A stretch of DNA of 6,372 bases from Candidatus Electrothrix marina (GTDB taxonomy: Bacteria > Desulfobacterota > Desulfobulbia > Desulfobulbales > Desulfobulbaceae). A model generated the notes under the pieces. It worked only from the letters and a program-made list of their open reading frames with translations. It did no database searches and was not told where the DNA came from. The DNA is taken from NCBI GenBank assembly GCA_004028495.1, contig MTKS01000091.1:1-6372 (forward strand), written 5' to 3'. Shown here one piece after another: positions 1 through 6,352 of this stretch. The number at the start of each line of letters is the position of its first letter. Position 1 is the first letter of the stretch. A program made the position numbers and the translations under genes.

Positions 1-429
1 TTCAGGATTTTTCATAACCGTGATTATGCCTGGAGCAACGAGCTGACTCTGAAGACCGCTTTTTTGACCCTGCTCTTCAACGACACTTTTTACATCATGG
101 AATCGGAGACCGCGCTGGAACGCTCGTATGCCGATCTCACCATGATCGTGCGCCCGGATATGCGTCAGTACGGCCTGCTGGATATCCTGTTGGAATTCAA
201 ATATGTCTCCTTGAAAGAAGCAGGGCTGAACGGTGAACAGCTTGAGCGGCTCGCCCGGGAAGAACTCAGGTGCCTGCCTGCTGTGCAAAGAAAACAGGAG
301 GAAGCCCGGCAGGGACTGGCCCGTTATCAGCGGAAGCTCCACGATAAATTTTCCGATCTGCTTAATCTGCGCAGCTTCAGTGTGGTTTCGGTAGGATTTG
401 AACGGCTTGTTTGGGCCGAGGAATCATAG
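1..429 (+). CDS. PD-(D/E)XK nuclease superfamily protein (PDDEXK_9-like), C-terminal part
   Basis: The frame is open from base 1 and ends at TAG 427-429, so only the last 142 residues are present and the true start lies left of the window. The visible part looks like the nuclease-fold C-terminal domain of the AAA-ATPase-like/PD-(D/E)XK proteins (PF09820 plus PF08011, typically about 500-550 residues). An acidic residue in YADLTMIV (Asp codon 133-135) is followed by the beta-strand LLEFKYV, whose Glu (193-195) and Lys (199-201) form the E-x-K half of the motif. A charged helical stretch with a YQRKLHDKFSDL segment follows, then the final strand FSVVSVGFERLVW. The catalytic signature appears intact. 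The function of this family is poorly known; a nuclease role is inferred from the fold. It does not resemble the C-terminal nuclease domain of RecB, although it sits where recB is often found. It ends 35 bases before recD in the same direction, so co-transcription is plausible. Confidence 0.75.
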   Translation, partial: FRIFHNRDYAWSNELTLKTAFLTLLFNDTFYIMESETALERSYADLTMIVRPDMRQYGLLDILLEFKYVSLKEAGLNGEQLERLAREELRCLPAVQRKQEEARQGLARYQRKLHDKFSDLLNLRSFSVVSVGFERLVWAEES

Positions 430-464
430 GGTGTCTGCTCTCTGGATAAAAGGAAAACGTTTTG

Positions 465-2372
465 ATGCATAAGCAGCTGCAACAGGCCTGTGACCAGGGA
501 GAAATACGACTCCTGGATCTCCACCTCGGCCTTTTTTTAGAAAAGCAGGCAGTCAGCGGAGACAAGCAGAATACCGAGAGCACGGGCAGCCGATCAGAGT
601 ACCCCACCCTCCTTCTTGCCGCAACCCTGGCCAGTGCCGCAGTGGGCAACGGACATGTCTGCTATCCCCTGGGCGAGGTGCCTGAGCAGCCGTCGCTGGC
701 AGAAATGGTGGAGGAAAATTGTCCCGGCCCGGAACAATGGCGGGAAGAGCTGCTCGCCACCTCCGTTGTCGGGCAGCCCGGCGAGGTCTCTCCTTTGATT
801 CTTGATGAGAAGAATCGTCTCTATCTCCACCGGTTTTCCTGCTACGAAGAGTTCATCGCCACAGCCTTGCGGCGACGGGCGGCTACAGCTCTTGACCTTG
901 ATCACCAGGTTGCCTCTCAACTGCTGGCCCGACTTTTTCCTCGGACCGAAAAGAACAGCGCGATTGATTGTCAGAATTATCAGGATTATCAGCAACTGGC
1001 CGCTGCCTTGGCCCTACTCAAACCCCTGGTGATTATATCCGGCGGACCGGGAACCGGCAAAACCCATACAGTGGCTCGTATCTTGGCTGCAATTCAAGCT
1101 CTCCACGCCCGACAACAGGATGAACAGAGGGGGCAGAGAAAAAAGCTGCTCAGGATCGCCTTGGCCGCCCCCACAGGTAAGGCCGCAGCCCGCCTGGAAG
1201 AATCCATCCGCAAGGCCAAGCTTTCTTTGCCGGAAGACCTCCGTCACGATATCCCGGAGCAGGCCCAGACCCTGCATCGGCTGCTCGGTTCCCGCCCCGG
1301 TGCAGCGGCTTTTCGTTTTAACAGGGAAAATCCGTTGTACCTGGATCTGCTGGTCTTGGATGAGGCCTCCATGATTGATGTGGAGATGATGGTCGGTATC
1401 CTTGAGGCTCTGCCGGAAAAAACGCGTATTATCCTGCTCGGGGATCGCAATCAGTTGGCCTCGGTGGAAGCAGGCAGCCTGTTTGTTGATCTCTGCGGCA
1501 ACGATGAACCCGCTTGGTCGCCGCAGCTCTGCGCTGCATTGGAGCAGCTGACCGGCACCTCGGGCTTGCCTTCCTCCTCATCCGGTGAAGCATCCGATCC
1601 TGTCCTGGCAGACTCCTTGGTCCTGCTGCGCACCAGTTATCGTTTTCAGGATAACAGCGGCATAGGCAGCTTTGCCGCCGCAGTCAAGAGCGGTTCCGTG
1701 GAGCAGGTGAACAGGGCGATGGCGGATGATTTTGCTGATGTGGAGATGGTGCAGTACACAGGATCGAAGCGTAAGCAATGGCTTGAAAACCGGATTAGAA
1801 AGGGATTTCAGCCCATGCTGACCGCATCTTCGCCGGAACAGGCCTTTGCCGCAATGGAAGTGTTTCGTTTCTTATGTGCTCTGCGCAGGGGGCCGGACGG
1901 GGTTGAAGGTATCAATACCTTGGTGACCCAGGTCCTTCGGCGAGCCGGTCTGATTTCTCCGCAAAACACGGAATGGTATCAGGGACGACCGATCATCATT
2001 CTCCGCAATCAGTACGAGATGGAGCTTTTTAACGGAGATACCGGCATCCTTTGGCAGGATGAAAAGGGGCGTTTGCGGGCCTGGTTCCGAAGACCGGATA
2101 ACAGCCTTTCCTCAATCAGCCCGGCGCGGCTGCCTGAGCATCAGAGTGCCTATGCCATTACTGTCCATAAGGCCCAGGGATCGGAGTTTGATCAGGTACT
2201 GCTTCTCCTGCCCGAGGAGGACAGTCGGGTGCTCAGTCAGGAGCTTCTCTACACCGGTATTAGCCGGGCCCGCAGCAGGCTCATCCTCTGCGCATCTTCG
2301 GAAAGGGTAACAACAGCGGTCCGGCGAAAGACACAGCGTTTTTCCGGGCTGGCGGAAAAGCTGCACGGTTGA
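465..2372 (+). CDS. recD: Exodeoxyribonuclease V alpha subunit RecD (5'-3' DNA helicase)
   Basis: RecD is the fast 5'-3' motor of the RecBCD helicase-nuclease, which processes double-strand DNA ends for recombination and degrades foreign linear DNA in the cytoplasm. The 635 residues are close to the 608 of E. coli RecD. The N-terminal domain shows the RecD-typical GHVCYPL segment. Superfamily 1 motifs follow in order: Walker A GGPGTGKT (193-200), motif Ia AAPTGKAAARL (from 234), Walker B LDEAS (Asp299, Glu300), GDRNQL (326-331), LRTSYRF (arginine around 389-393), YAITVHKAQGSEFD (563-576) and LYTGISRARSRL (595-606). No key residue is missing. ATG 465 is preferred, with AGGA at 451-454 ten bases upstream; the adjacent TTG at 462 would add one residue and cannot be excluded. 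RecB and RecC are not visible. RecD2-type proteins are longer with a different N-terminus, so RecD of RecBCD is the better call. No clear intrinsic terminator follows. Confidence 0.95.
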   Translation: MHKQLQQACDQGEIRLLDLHLGLFLEKQAVSGDKQNTESTGSRSEYPTLLLAATLASAAVGNGHVCYPLGEVPEQPSLAEMVEENCPGPEQWREELLATSVVGQPGEVSPLILDEKNRLYLHRFSCYEEFIATALRRRAATALDLDHQVASQLLARLFPRTEKNSAIDCQNYQDYQQLAAALALLKPLVIISGGPGTGKTHTVARILAAIQALHARQQDEQRGQRKKLLRIALAAPTGKAAARLEESIRKAKLSLPEDLRHDIPEQAQTLHRLLGSRPGAAAFRFNRENPLYLDLLVLDEASMIDVEMMVGILEALPEKTRIILLGDRNQLASVEAGSLFVDLCGNDEPAWSPQLCAALEQLTGTSGLPSSSSGEASDPVLADSLVLLRTSYRFQDNSGIGSFAAAVKSGSVEQVNRAMADDFADVEMVQYTGSKRKQWLENRIRKGFQPMLTASSPEQAFAAMEVFRFLCALRRGPDGVEGINTLVTQVLRRAGLISPQNTEWYQGRPIIILRNQYEMELFNGDTGILWQDEKGRLRAWFRRPDNSLSSISPARLPEHQSAYAITVHKAQGSEFDQVLLLLPEEDSRVLSQELLYTGISRARSRLILCASSERVTTAVRRKTQRFSGLAEKLHG

Positions 2373-2383
2373 AAAAATGCAAC

Positions 2384-2405
2384 TTGGTTTAATTATTTGA
2401 ACCAA
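2384..2405. repeat. AT-rich inverted repeat upstream of the lipoprotein promoter
   Basis: TTGGTT (2384-2389) pairs with AACCAA (2400-2405). The pairing extends inward through one G-T wobble and two A-T pairs to give a nine-pair stem around a TTAT loop. It starts 12 bases after the recD stop and ends five bases before the TTGACA box. No T tract follows, so it is not a standard terminator. It could be an operator just upstream of the -35 box or a weak 3' end structure for recD mRNA. Confidence 0.45.
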
Positions 2406-2409
2406 AGGA

Positions 2410-2439
2410 TTGACAGAAGAAACATCCTCCTTATACAAT
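2410..2439 (+). promoter_or_regulatory. Sigma-70-type promoter for the heme lipoprotein gene
   Basis: A perfect TTGACA -35 hexamer (2410-2415) is followed by two overlapping -10 candidates: TATACA (2432-2437, 16-base spacer) or TACAAT (2434-2439, 18-base spacer, five of six consensus bases). Either would place the transcript start near 2444-2447, about 50 bases before the ATG at 2495. The -10 region lies between the arms of one inverted repeat and touches the first copy of a direct repeat, which suggests regulated transcription. The start site is inferred. Confidence 0.6.
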
Positions 2440-2460
2440 GCATTTATCCATGAGGAGGAT
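2424..2460. repeat. Inverted repeat spanning the -10 region, right arm is an SD-like AGGAGG
   Basis: ATCCTCCT (2424-2431) and AGGAGGAT (2453-2460) are perfect eight-base reverse complements separated by 21 bases. The left arm lies in the -35/-10 spacer and the right arm is within the predicted leader. As DNA it may be an operator. As RNA it would pair an anti-Shine-Dalgarno sequence with AGGAGG, but only in transcripts starting upstream, such as readthrough from recD, because the left arm precedes the predicted start site. Confidence 0.5.
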
Positions 2461-2470
2461 AATGCATTTA
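2437..2470. repeat. Direct repeat AATGCATTTA, two copies
   Basis: AATGCATTTA occurs at 2437-2446 and 2461-2470, with 24 bases between the starts. Each copy contains the palindrome AATGCATT. The first copy overlaps the downstream edge of the -10 box and the second sits in the leader. Paired palindromic half-sites in this position are typical of repressor binding, but no cognate regulator is visible in the window. Confidence 0.45.
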
Positions 2471-2476
2471 CTATAA
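2462..2476 (+). other. Possible four-codon leader ORF (Met-His-Leu-Leu-stop)
   Basis: ATG 2462-2464 begins a frame that stops at TAA 2474-2476. AGGAGG at 2453-2458, the best Shine-Dalgarno match in the gap, sits only three bases before this ATG, which is closer than ideal. The lipoprotein gene has its own separate site (AGAGGA 2481-2486). The tiny ORF could influence initiation downstream or simply be chance inside the AATGCATTTA repeat. Confidence 0.2.
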
Positions 2477-2494
2477 CCAGAGAGGAAGACCCGC

Positions 2495-3310
2495 ATGCGT
2501 ATTACAAAAACAGCTGTTTTGTTCAGTAGTCTGTCATTACTTTTATCGTTATCGGCTTGTAAGCAACCAAGTAACGAGCAGCCGGAGGCACAGGGACCGG
2601 TGGTTTCAGTAGCAACACCTGATGTTAAGAAGAGCGAGGCGGCAGCACCTCAGGAAGAAGTGCTGATTGATGATTCCGATGCCGCTGAAAAAACAGTGGA
2701 GATAACAGACAAAGATTTCGGTTGCATCCGTGATATGCAACCGGTGCGCGGAATGTACGTCGGAAACCTGTTGGGTAATATCGACGCAACCATTGCTGTT
2801 GCCAACTCTGAGGAAGGCGGAGTTTATCCTCCGGGAACAGTTGTTCAGATCGTCCCTAGCGAGGCTATGGTCAAGCGGGAGGCAGGCTTTAATGTGGCGA
2901 CAAATGATTGGGAATTTTTTGTCCTTGATGTTTCTGCGGAAGGGAGCAAGATCGCAAGCCGAGGCGGGGAAGAGGTGAAGAATCCCTTTGGCCAGGATTG
3001 TCTTTCCTGTCATGCCCAGGCGGAGCTGAAATGGGATATGGTCTGTGAGACAGGCCACGGTTGCGATCCGATTCCTATTACTCGGGACATGATCGTTGCC
3101 CTGCAAAAGACCGATAAACGTTGTGCGCCGATGGAGCTTGAAGATGTTGATAAGCAGGCGCTTGGAAATCTTGGGAAGCTGATTGAAGGGGTCAAAGCGC
3201 AGGCTGCTGCTGCCGCCGCTGCACCTGAGGCCGCAGAAGCCACTGAGGTTGCACCGCCTGCTCCTGAAGCAGATGCTGCTCCGGTTAAAGAGGGGGAAGG
3301 CAAACAGTAA
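2495..3310 (+). CDS. Lipoprotein with a single c-type heme motif (possible cytochrome P460-like)
   Basis: The product has 271 residues. The start ATG 2495 is preceded by AGAGGA (2481-2486) with an eight-base spacer. A short basic N-terminus and hydrophobic core end in the lipobox LSAC, so Cys22 should be lipidated; Lys23 rather than Asp at +2 predicts transport to the outer membrane. Residues 23-70 are a polar, low-complexity linker. The core (about 72-212) contains Cys77, NDWEFFVLDVS (137-147), a GGEE turn and CLSCH (169-173), a covalent heme c attachment site. Further cysteines lie at 184, 190 and 210, the first two in VCETGHGCDPIP. The pattern of a W-x-FF strand, a Gly-rich turn and then CXXCH recalls cytochrome P460-type proteins, but this rests on pattern only. 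The C-terminal 35 or so residues are Ala/Pro/Glu-rich and probably disordered. It has its own promoter and terminator and so appears monocistronic. An electron-transfer or redox role in the envelope is inferred; substrate and partner are unknown. Confidence 0.75.
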   Translation: MRITKTAVLFSSLSLLLSLSACKQPSNEQPEAQGPVVSVATPDVKKSEAAAPQEEVLIDDSDAAEKTVEITDKDFGCIRDMQPVRGMYVGNLLGNIDATIAVANSEEGGVYPPGTVVQIVPSEAMVKREAGFNVATNDWEFFVLDVSAEGSKIASRGGEEVKNPFGQDCLSCHAQAELKWDMVCETGHGCDPIPITRDMIVALQKTDKRCAPMELEDVDKQALGNLGKLIEGVKAQAAAAAAAPEAAEATEVAPPAPEADAAPVKEGEGKQ

Positions 3311-3335
3311 GATACGAGGAAGTTACGCTCGTTGT

Positions 3336-3372
3336 AACGCCCGGTGCTTATATAAGTGTCGGGCGTTTTTTT
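3336..3372 (+). terminator. Intrinsic terminator after the heme lipoprotein gene
   Basis: AACGCCCG (3336-3343) pairs perfectly with CGGGCGTT (3360-3367). The stem continues inward through three G-U pairs and three Watson-Crick pairs to an ATAT loop at 3350-3353, giving 14 pairs in all. A run of seven T (3366-3372) follows. It starts 26 bases after the stop codon and should separate this gene from the hydrolase. Confidence 0.9.
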
Positions 3373-3380
3373 ATGCCTGA

Positions 3381-3414
3381 TCCCTACGCTATAGGGAATG
3401 TTTTGTAGTATACT
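3381..3414 (+). promoter_or_regulatory. Possible promoter/operator region of the secreted hydrolase
   Basis: TCCCTA (3381-3386) and TAGGGA (3392-3397) form a short inverted repeat with a five-base loop. The perfect palindrome AGTATACT (3407-3414) contains TATACT (3409-3414), a five-of-six match to a -10 box. No good -35 hexamer lies at the right distance, so any sigma-70 promoter here would be weak or activator-dependent. The hydrolase needs a promoter between the terminator ending at 3372 and its start at 3482, and this is the best candidate found. Confidence 0.3.
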
Positions 3415-3468
3415 GCTGGAGGTGTAAATACAAAAATATCGAGTTTTCTATAACCACAGATTATGCAT

Positions 3469-3473
3469 GGAGG
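3469..3473 (+). promoter_or_regulatory. Ribosome binding site deciding the hydrolase start
   Basis: GGAGG lies eight bases before ATG 3482. It overlaps an earlier in-frame ATG at 3467, which has no Shine-Dalgarno sequence at a useful distance. The ATG at 3482 also gives a standard MKK signal-peptide start, so it is the likely initiation codon. Confidence 0.8.
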
Positions 3474-3481
3474 TAATAAAG

Positions 3482-5512
3482 ATGAAGAAAAATACAATAA
3501 GCAACGTGAGCAGATACGTTCAATTCGTCCTCTTCAGTGCCCTTGCCTTACTTCTCACCGATGCTCAGGCGCGTATTACCCGAATCGATGTTCAATCAGT
3601 TCAGCCCGGAGCCCCCGGCTTTGAAATCATCAATGGTATTGCCTATGGTGAAGTCGATCCTAGCGACAAACGTAACGCCCTTATTACCGACATAGAATTC
3701 GCCCCCAAGACTGACGATGGTCAGGTTGAATACAGCACTGAATTCCGTATTCAAAAACCCGTTGGTAACGGCAGTGCAGTTATGCTGTATGATGCAGTAA
3801 ACCGAGGTGCTCCCGTATCGGAACTGATATTAGGTCCGGCGATCTTCGGTGTTCCCAGCGTCCCGGAAGAACGGGGGTATATCTCGGTTTGGAGCGGTTG
3901 GCAAGGTGATCTGAAGCAGGATTCGGCATTACTCAATATCAATGTGCCTGTTGCTACCGATAACGGTCAAACCATCACCGGAAATGTACGCACCGAATAT
4001 ATCGTAAAGACCCCCGCATCTACTCTTGATCTCTCCAGCGGTGAGTTCTCCGCTGACAAACATCTCAGTTATATTCCGGTCAATCTTGATACGACCCAAG
4101 CCACCCTGACCATACGTGCAAAAGAAAGTGATCCTGGCATTGCCATCGCCCCTGCCGATTGGGCCTATGCTGATTGCTCTGTTATCCCTTTCCCTGGCGT
4201 TGCTGATGCGAGCAAGATATGTCTTAAGGATGGCTTTGATTCCGATTATATCTATGAGTTGATCTATGAAGCCAAGGATCCCTTAGTGCTGGGCCTCGGG
4301 CTCGCAGCCACCCGTGATTTTGTCTCCTTCCTGCGCCATGCCGAGAAAGATACGTATGGAAATCCTAACCCCATTGCCGGACAGACCACGGCGGCAATGA
4401 TGCACGGCACCTCACAAAGCGGACGATTTGTCCGCAGCTTCATTGATCTTGGCTTTAACGAAGACGAGCAGGGGATGATGGTTTTTGAAGGGGCAAATCC
4501 GCACATTGCTCCTGGGCGCATCCCAATCAATGTTCGTTTTGGTCAACCGGGCCGTGGCTATGGTCAACATGAGGATCATCTTTTTCCCGCTCATGAATCG
4601 CCATTTACCTGGGCGCCTCTCTACGACAGTGTAGCTGGTCAAACCGTTGGTCTGCTGGACCGCTGCAATGCAACCGATACCTGCCCGAAGATTATGTGGA
4701 CGGTCAGCTCTACCGAATATTGGCAGGGTCGGGCATCACTGCATACTACCGATGCGGAAGGGAAACATGATGTCGGCCTGCCCGGCAATGTGCGTATGTA
4801 CCTTTTTTCCAGCACCCAACATGTCGCCTTTCCCGGTCTCTCTGCCAGCAAACCGGCCCAATGTCAGCAGCTGAGCAATCCTAACAGCTATATTCCTCAT
4901 CTGCGGGCCTTGATTGTGGCTTTGGAGGAGTGGATTGTGGATAACCGACAACCACCGAAGAACAATATTCCAACCATTCGAGAAAAGACCCTTACCGCTT
5001 CAGCACAAAATGCCATCGGCTTCCCAAACATTCCAGGCATGACCTACACCGGCTTGCTCAACGAGCTCACCCTGATTGATTACGGCCCGGATTACGATGC
5101 ACTCAACGAAAGTGGTATTTTGCAAGAGCCGCCATTTCTGGTTACTGGTGCGGACTATACTGTCCTGGTACCGAAGGTAGACAGTGATGGCAATGAAGTG
5201 GCGGGAATTAAATCTCCCGACCTGTTGGCACCGCTGGGGACCTATACCGGCTGGAATTTAAGGGATATCGGTTACGCTGAGGGTGAGCTCTGTGGACTTA
5301 CCGGCTCCCATGTTCCCTTTGCAGAAACAGAAGCGGAACGCCTGAGTAACGGTGATTCTCGCCCATCCCTTGAAGCGCGTTACGGCGATCATCAGGGGTA
5401 TGTGGATGCGGTACAAGCTGCGGTTGATCAACTGGTTGCAGATCGTCTCCTGCTCCCAAGTGATGCTGCTCGTTATATGCAATGGGCAGAACGCAGTTCA
5501 GTGTTGCAGTAA
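3482..5512 (+). CDS. Secreted alpha/beta hydrolase domain protein (Abhydrolase_10, PF20091 type)
   Basis: The product has 676 residues. Residues 1-30 form a Sec signal peptide: MKK, a hydrophobic core, then AQA with predicted cleavage before Arg31. The mature protein should be periplasmic or exported. The N-terminal half is beta-rich and carries no motif I can assign. The catalytic region begins with HGTSQSGRF (308-316), the GxSQSGR nucleophile elbow of this family; Ser311 is the likely nucleophile, with Ser313 the alternative. Next are LGFNEDEQG and a VFEGANPHIAPG segment. SSTQHVAFPG contains His447, the probable catalytic His, followed by CQQLSNPN and a LRALIVALEEWI helix with a downstream PP. 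The C-terminus has the family hallmarks GSHVPFAETEAERLSNGDSR and SLEARYG, then a helical tail with DRLLLPSDAARY. Family members are mostly uncharacterised; ester or amide hydrolysis is inferred and the substrate is unknown. It is flanked by terminators on both sides, so it is probably monocistronic. Confidence 0.85.
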   Translation: MKKNTISNVSRYVQFVLFSALALLLTDAQARITRIDVQSVQPGAPGFEIINGIAYGEVDPSDKRNALITDIEFAPKTDDGQVEYSTEFRIQKPVGNGSAVMLYDAVNRGAPVSELILGPAIFGVPSVPEERGYISVWSGWQGDLKQDSALLNINVPVATDNGQTITGNVRTEYIVKTPASTLDLSSGEFSADKHLSYIPVNLDTTQATLTIRAKESDPGIAIAPADWAYADCSVIPFPGVADASKICLKDGFDSDYIYELIYEAKDPLVLGLGLAATRDFVSFLRHAEKDTYGNPNPIAGQTTAAMMHGTSQSGRFVRSFIDLGFNEDEQGMMVFEGANPHIAPGRIPINVRFGQPGRGYGQHEDHLFPAHESPFTWAPLYDSVAGQTVGLLDRCNATDTCPKIMWTVSSTEYWQGRASLHTTDAEGKHDVGLPGNVRMYLFSSTQHVAFPGLSASKPAQCQQLSNPNSYIPHLRALIVALEEWIVDNRQPPKNNIPTIREKTLTASAQNAIGFPNIPGMTYTGLLNELTLIDYGPDYDALNESGILQEPPFLVTGADYTVLVPKVDSDGNEVAGIKSPDLLAPLGTYTGWNLRDIGYAEGELCGLTGSHVPFAETEAERLSNGDSRPSLEARYGDHQGYVDAVQAAVDQLVADRLLLPSDAARYMQWAERSSVLQ

Positions 5513-5540
5513 GAAAGGTTTTATCAGCGAAGCTGTTAGT

Positions 5541-5568
5541 GCCCGGCCTTGTGCCGGGCTTTTTTTTT
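5541..5568 (+). terminator. Intrinsic terminator after the hydrolase gene
   Basis: GCCCGGC (5541-5547) pairs perfectly with GCCGGGC (5553-5559) around a five-base loop, followed by nine T (5560-5568). It begins 28 bases after the hydrolase stop. On the minus strand the stem is not followed by a T tract, so it does not serve the convergent vapBC operon. Confidence 0.92.
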
Positions 5569-5705
5569 ATCCCGCTACCCCCAAGCATGGGGCTATAGGA
5601 TTTCACAAAAACAGGCAAAGGGAAGGGCCATTGCAACAAAGAGCACAGGAACTCATCAAAAAGAGAGAGTTTCTTTCCAAGGGCGGCATATTCCGGTTGC
5701 ACATT
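5569..5705. other. Intergenic stretch between convergent genes, no gene seen
   Basis: These 137 bases separate the hydrolase terminator from the vapC stop. A short CCCCA/TGGGG hairpin (5579-5592) is present, but no T tract follows it on either strand. No convincing terminator for vapC, no RNA gene and no supported ORF were found. Confidence 0.5.
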
Positions 5706-6116
5706 TCAGCAATCCGTTTCCACCCAGTTCTCAAGGCGCAACCCAGAGACCCGTTTAAATTCCTTGGTATTATTGGTCACCAGAATGAGCCCCAGTGATC
5801 GGGCGTGACCGGCAATCATCATATCATATGGTCCTATGGGCTGGCCGATCCGATACAGCTCCGCCCGTATCTGGCCGAAATGGTAGGCGGCTTCGTTATC
5901 CAGAGGGAGTACCTCCATTCGGGCGACCATTGCCTCGATATCGGCAAGATTTCGTTCCACCTGCTGTGAACGCTCTGCCCCGAAAATTAGCTCGCCAAGG
6001 GTGACGGTGGAAATACACATTTGCCCTTGGTGCTTTTTAAAACAGCTCCGTATCTGTTGCGGGCGATTTTTTATCGCATAAATAACGATATTGGTATCCA
6101 GCATGTACTTCAGCAT
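5706..6116 (-). CDS. vapC: Type II toxin VapC, PIN-domain ribonuclease
   Basis: This is a PIN-domain endoribonuclease toxin of 136 residues, very similar in pattern to the MvpT/VapC toxins of enterobacteria (about 132 residues), which cleave initiator tRNA; that target is inferred here. The metal-binding acids are in place: Asp7 in MLDTN, Glu42 in TLGELIFGAE and Asp98 in GPYDMMIAGHA. The C-terminal VTNNTKEF segment has Asn116 where some PIN proteins carry a fourth acid; MvpT-type toxins also have VTNN here. The strand RLENW follows. ATG 6116 is chosen because its A is also the last base of the vapB stop (TGATG), the usual translational coupling, and because MLKYMLDTN matches the family N-terminus. 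A GTG at 6119 would add one residue. No clear terminator follows. Confidence 0.93.
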   Translation of the reverse strand: MLKYMLDTNIVIYAIKNRPQQIRSCFKKHQGQMCISTVTLGELIFGAERSQQVERNLADIEAMVARMEVLPLDNEAAYHFGQIRAELYRIGQPIGPYDMMIAGHARSLGLILVTNNTKEFKRVSGLRLENWVETDC

Positions 6117-6352
6117 CACAGGGTCTCTCGAATCTGGTCTTTAGGTTGATCCCGCTCCTCCATGAAATCATCGGAAACTCCCGGTCCATCAAACCAGTCA
6201 TCCCAGGATTGATCTGCCGGAGCAATAATGCGTTTATTGCCGATAGCTATAATCTCAACATTTTTAATTGATTCGGGAAAAGAGACAGATTTTGGCAGGC
6301 GGACTGCTTGGCTTCTGTTGGTTTTAAATATTTTGGTTCGAGCACAGTTCAT
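6116..6352 (-). CDS. vapB: Type II antitoxin VapB (AbrB-like DNA-binding)
   Basis: The product has 78 residues; MvpA/VapB antitoxins have about 76. The N-terminal swapped-hairpin AbrB-type domain is marked by TNRSQAVRLPK (about 11-21), followed by VEIIAIGNKRIIAP. The C-terminal toxin-binding tail holds SWDDWFDGPG and DDFMEERDQP, the conserved region that wraps the VapC active site. It should neutralise VapC and, with it, repress its own operon. The start ATG (6352-6350) is preceded on the minus strand by AAGAGGT (6364-6358) with a five-base spacer. It is the first gene of the vapBC operon. Only 20 bases of upstream DNA are inside the window, so the promoter and operator are not visible. Confidence 0.92.
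   Translation of the reverse strand: MNCARTKIFKTNRSQAVRLPKSVSFPESIKNVEIIAIGNKRIIAPADQSWDDWFDGPGVSDDFMEERDQPKDQIRETL

Noticed and set aside
1..33. Similarity between bases 4-25 and 3450-3472 (ATAACC...GATTATGC.TGGAG)
   Set aside because: One copy lies inside a coding region and the other in a leader; the match needs a gap and mismatches and is likely chance.
1561..1620. Ser/Gly-rich segment in RecD (around residues 366-385) as a possible insertion
   Set aside because: E. coli RecD has a comparable variable loop after LTGT and before the SYRF motif, so this is ordinary family variation.
2371..2383. GTTG...CAAC pairing at the recD stop as a terminator
   Set aside because: The stem has four pairs around an A-rich loop and no T run follows, so it is too weak to call.
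2112..2438. Minus-strand open frame of 108 codons over the recD 3' end
   Set aside because: It is antisense to conserved RecD motifs and has no supporting signals.
3010..3303. Open frame on the minus strand opposite the lipoprotein C-terminus
   Set aside because: It is an Ala/Ser-rich shadow of the GC-rich Ala/Pro/Glu tail, with no start signal or recognisable domain.
5579..5592. CCCCA/TGGGG hairpin as a terminator for vapC
   Set aside because: The stem is only five pairs and no T tract follows on the minus strand.
5298..5702. Minus-strand open frame of 134 codons starting just after vapC
   Set aside because: It begins with GTG, runs through the hydrolase terminator and into the hydrolase gene, and shows no domain or credible ribosome site.
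5352..5798. Plus-strand open frame of 148 codons across the hydrolase end and the vapC end
   Set aside because: It overlaps two well-supported genes and the terminator hairpin, and its product matches no known pattern.
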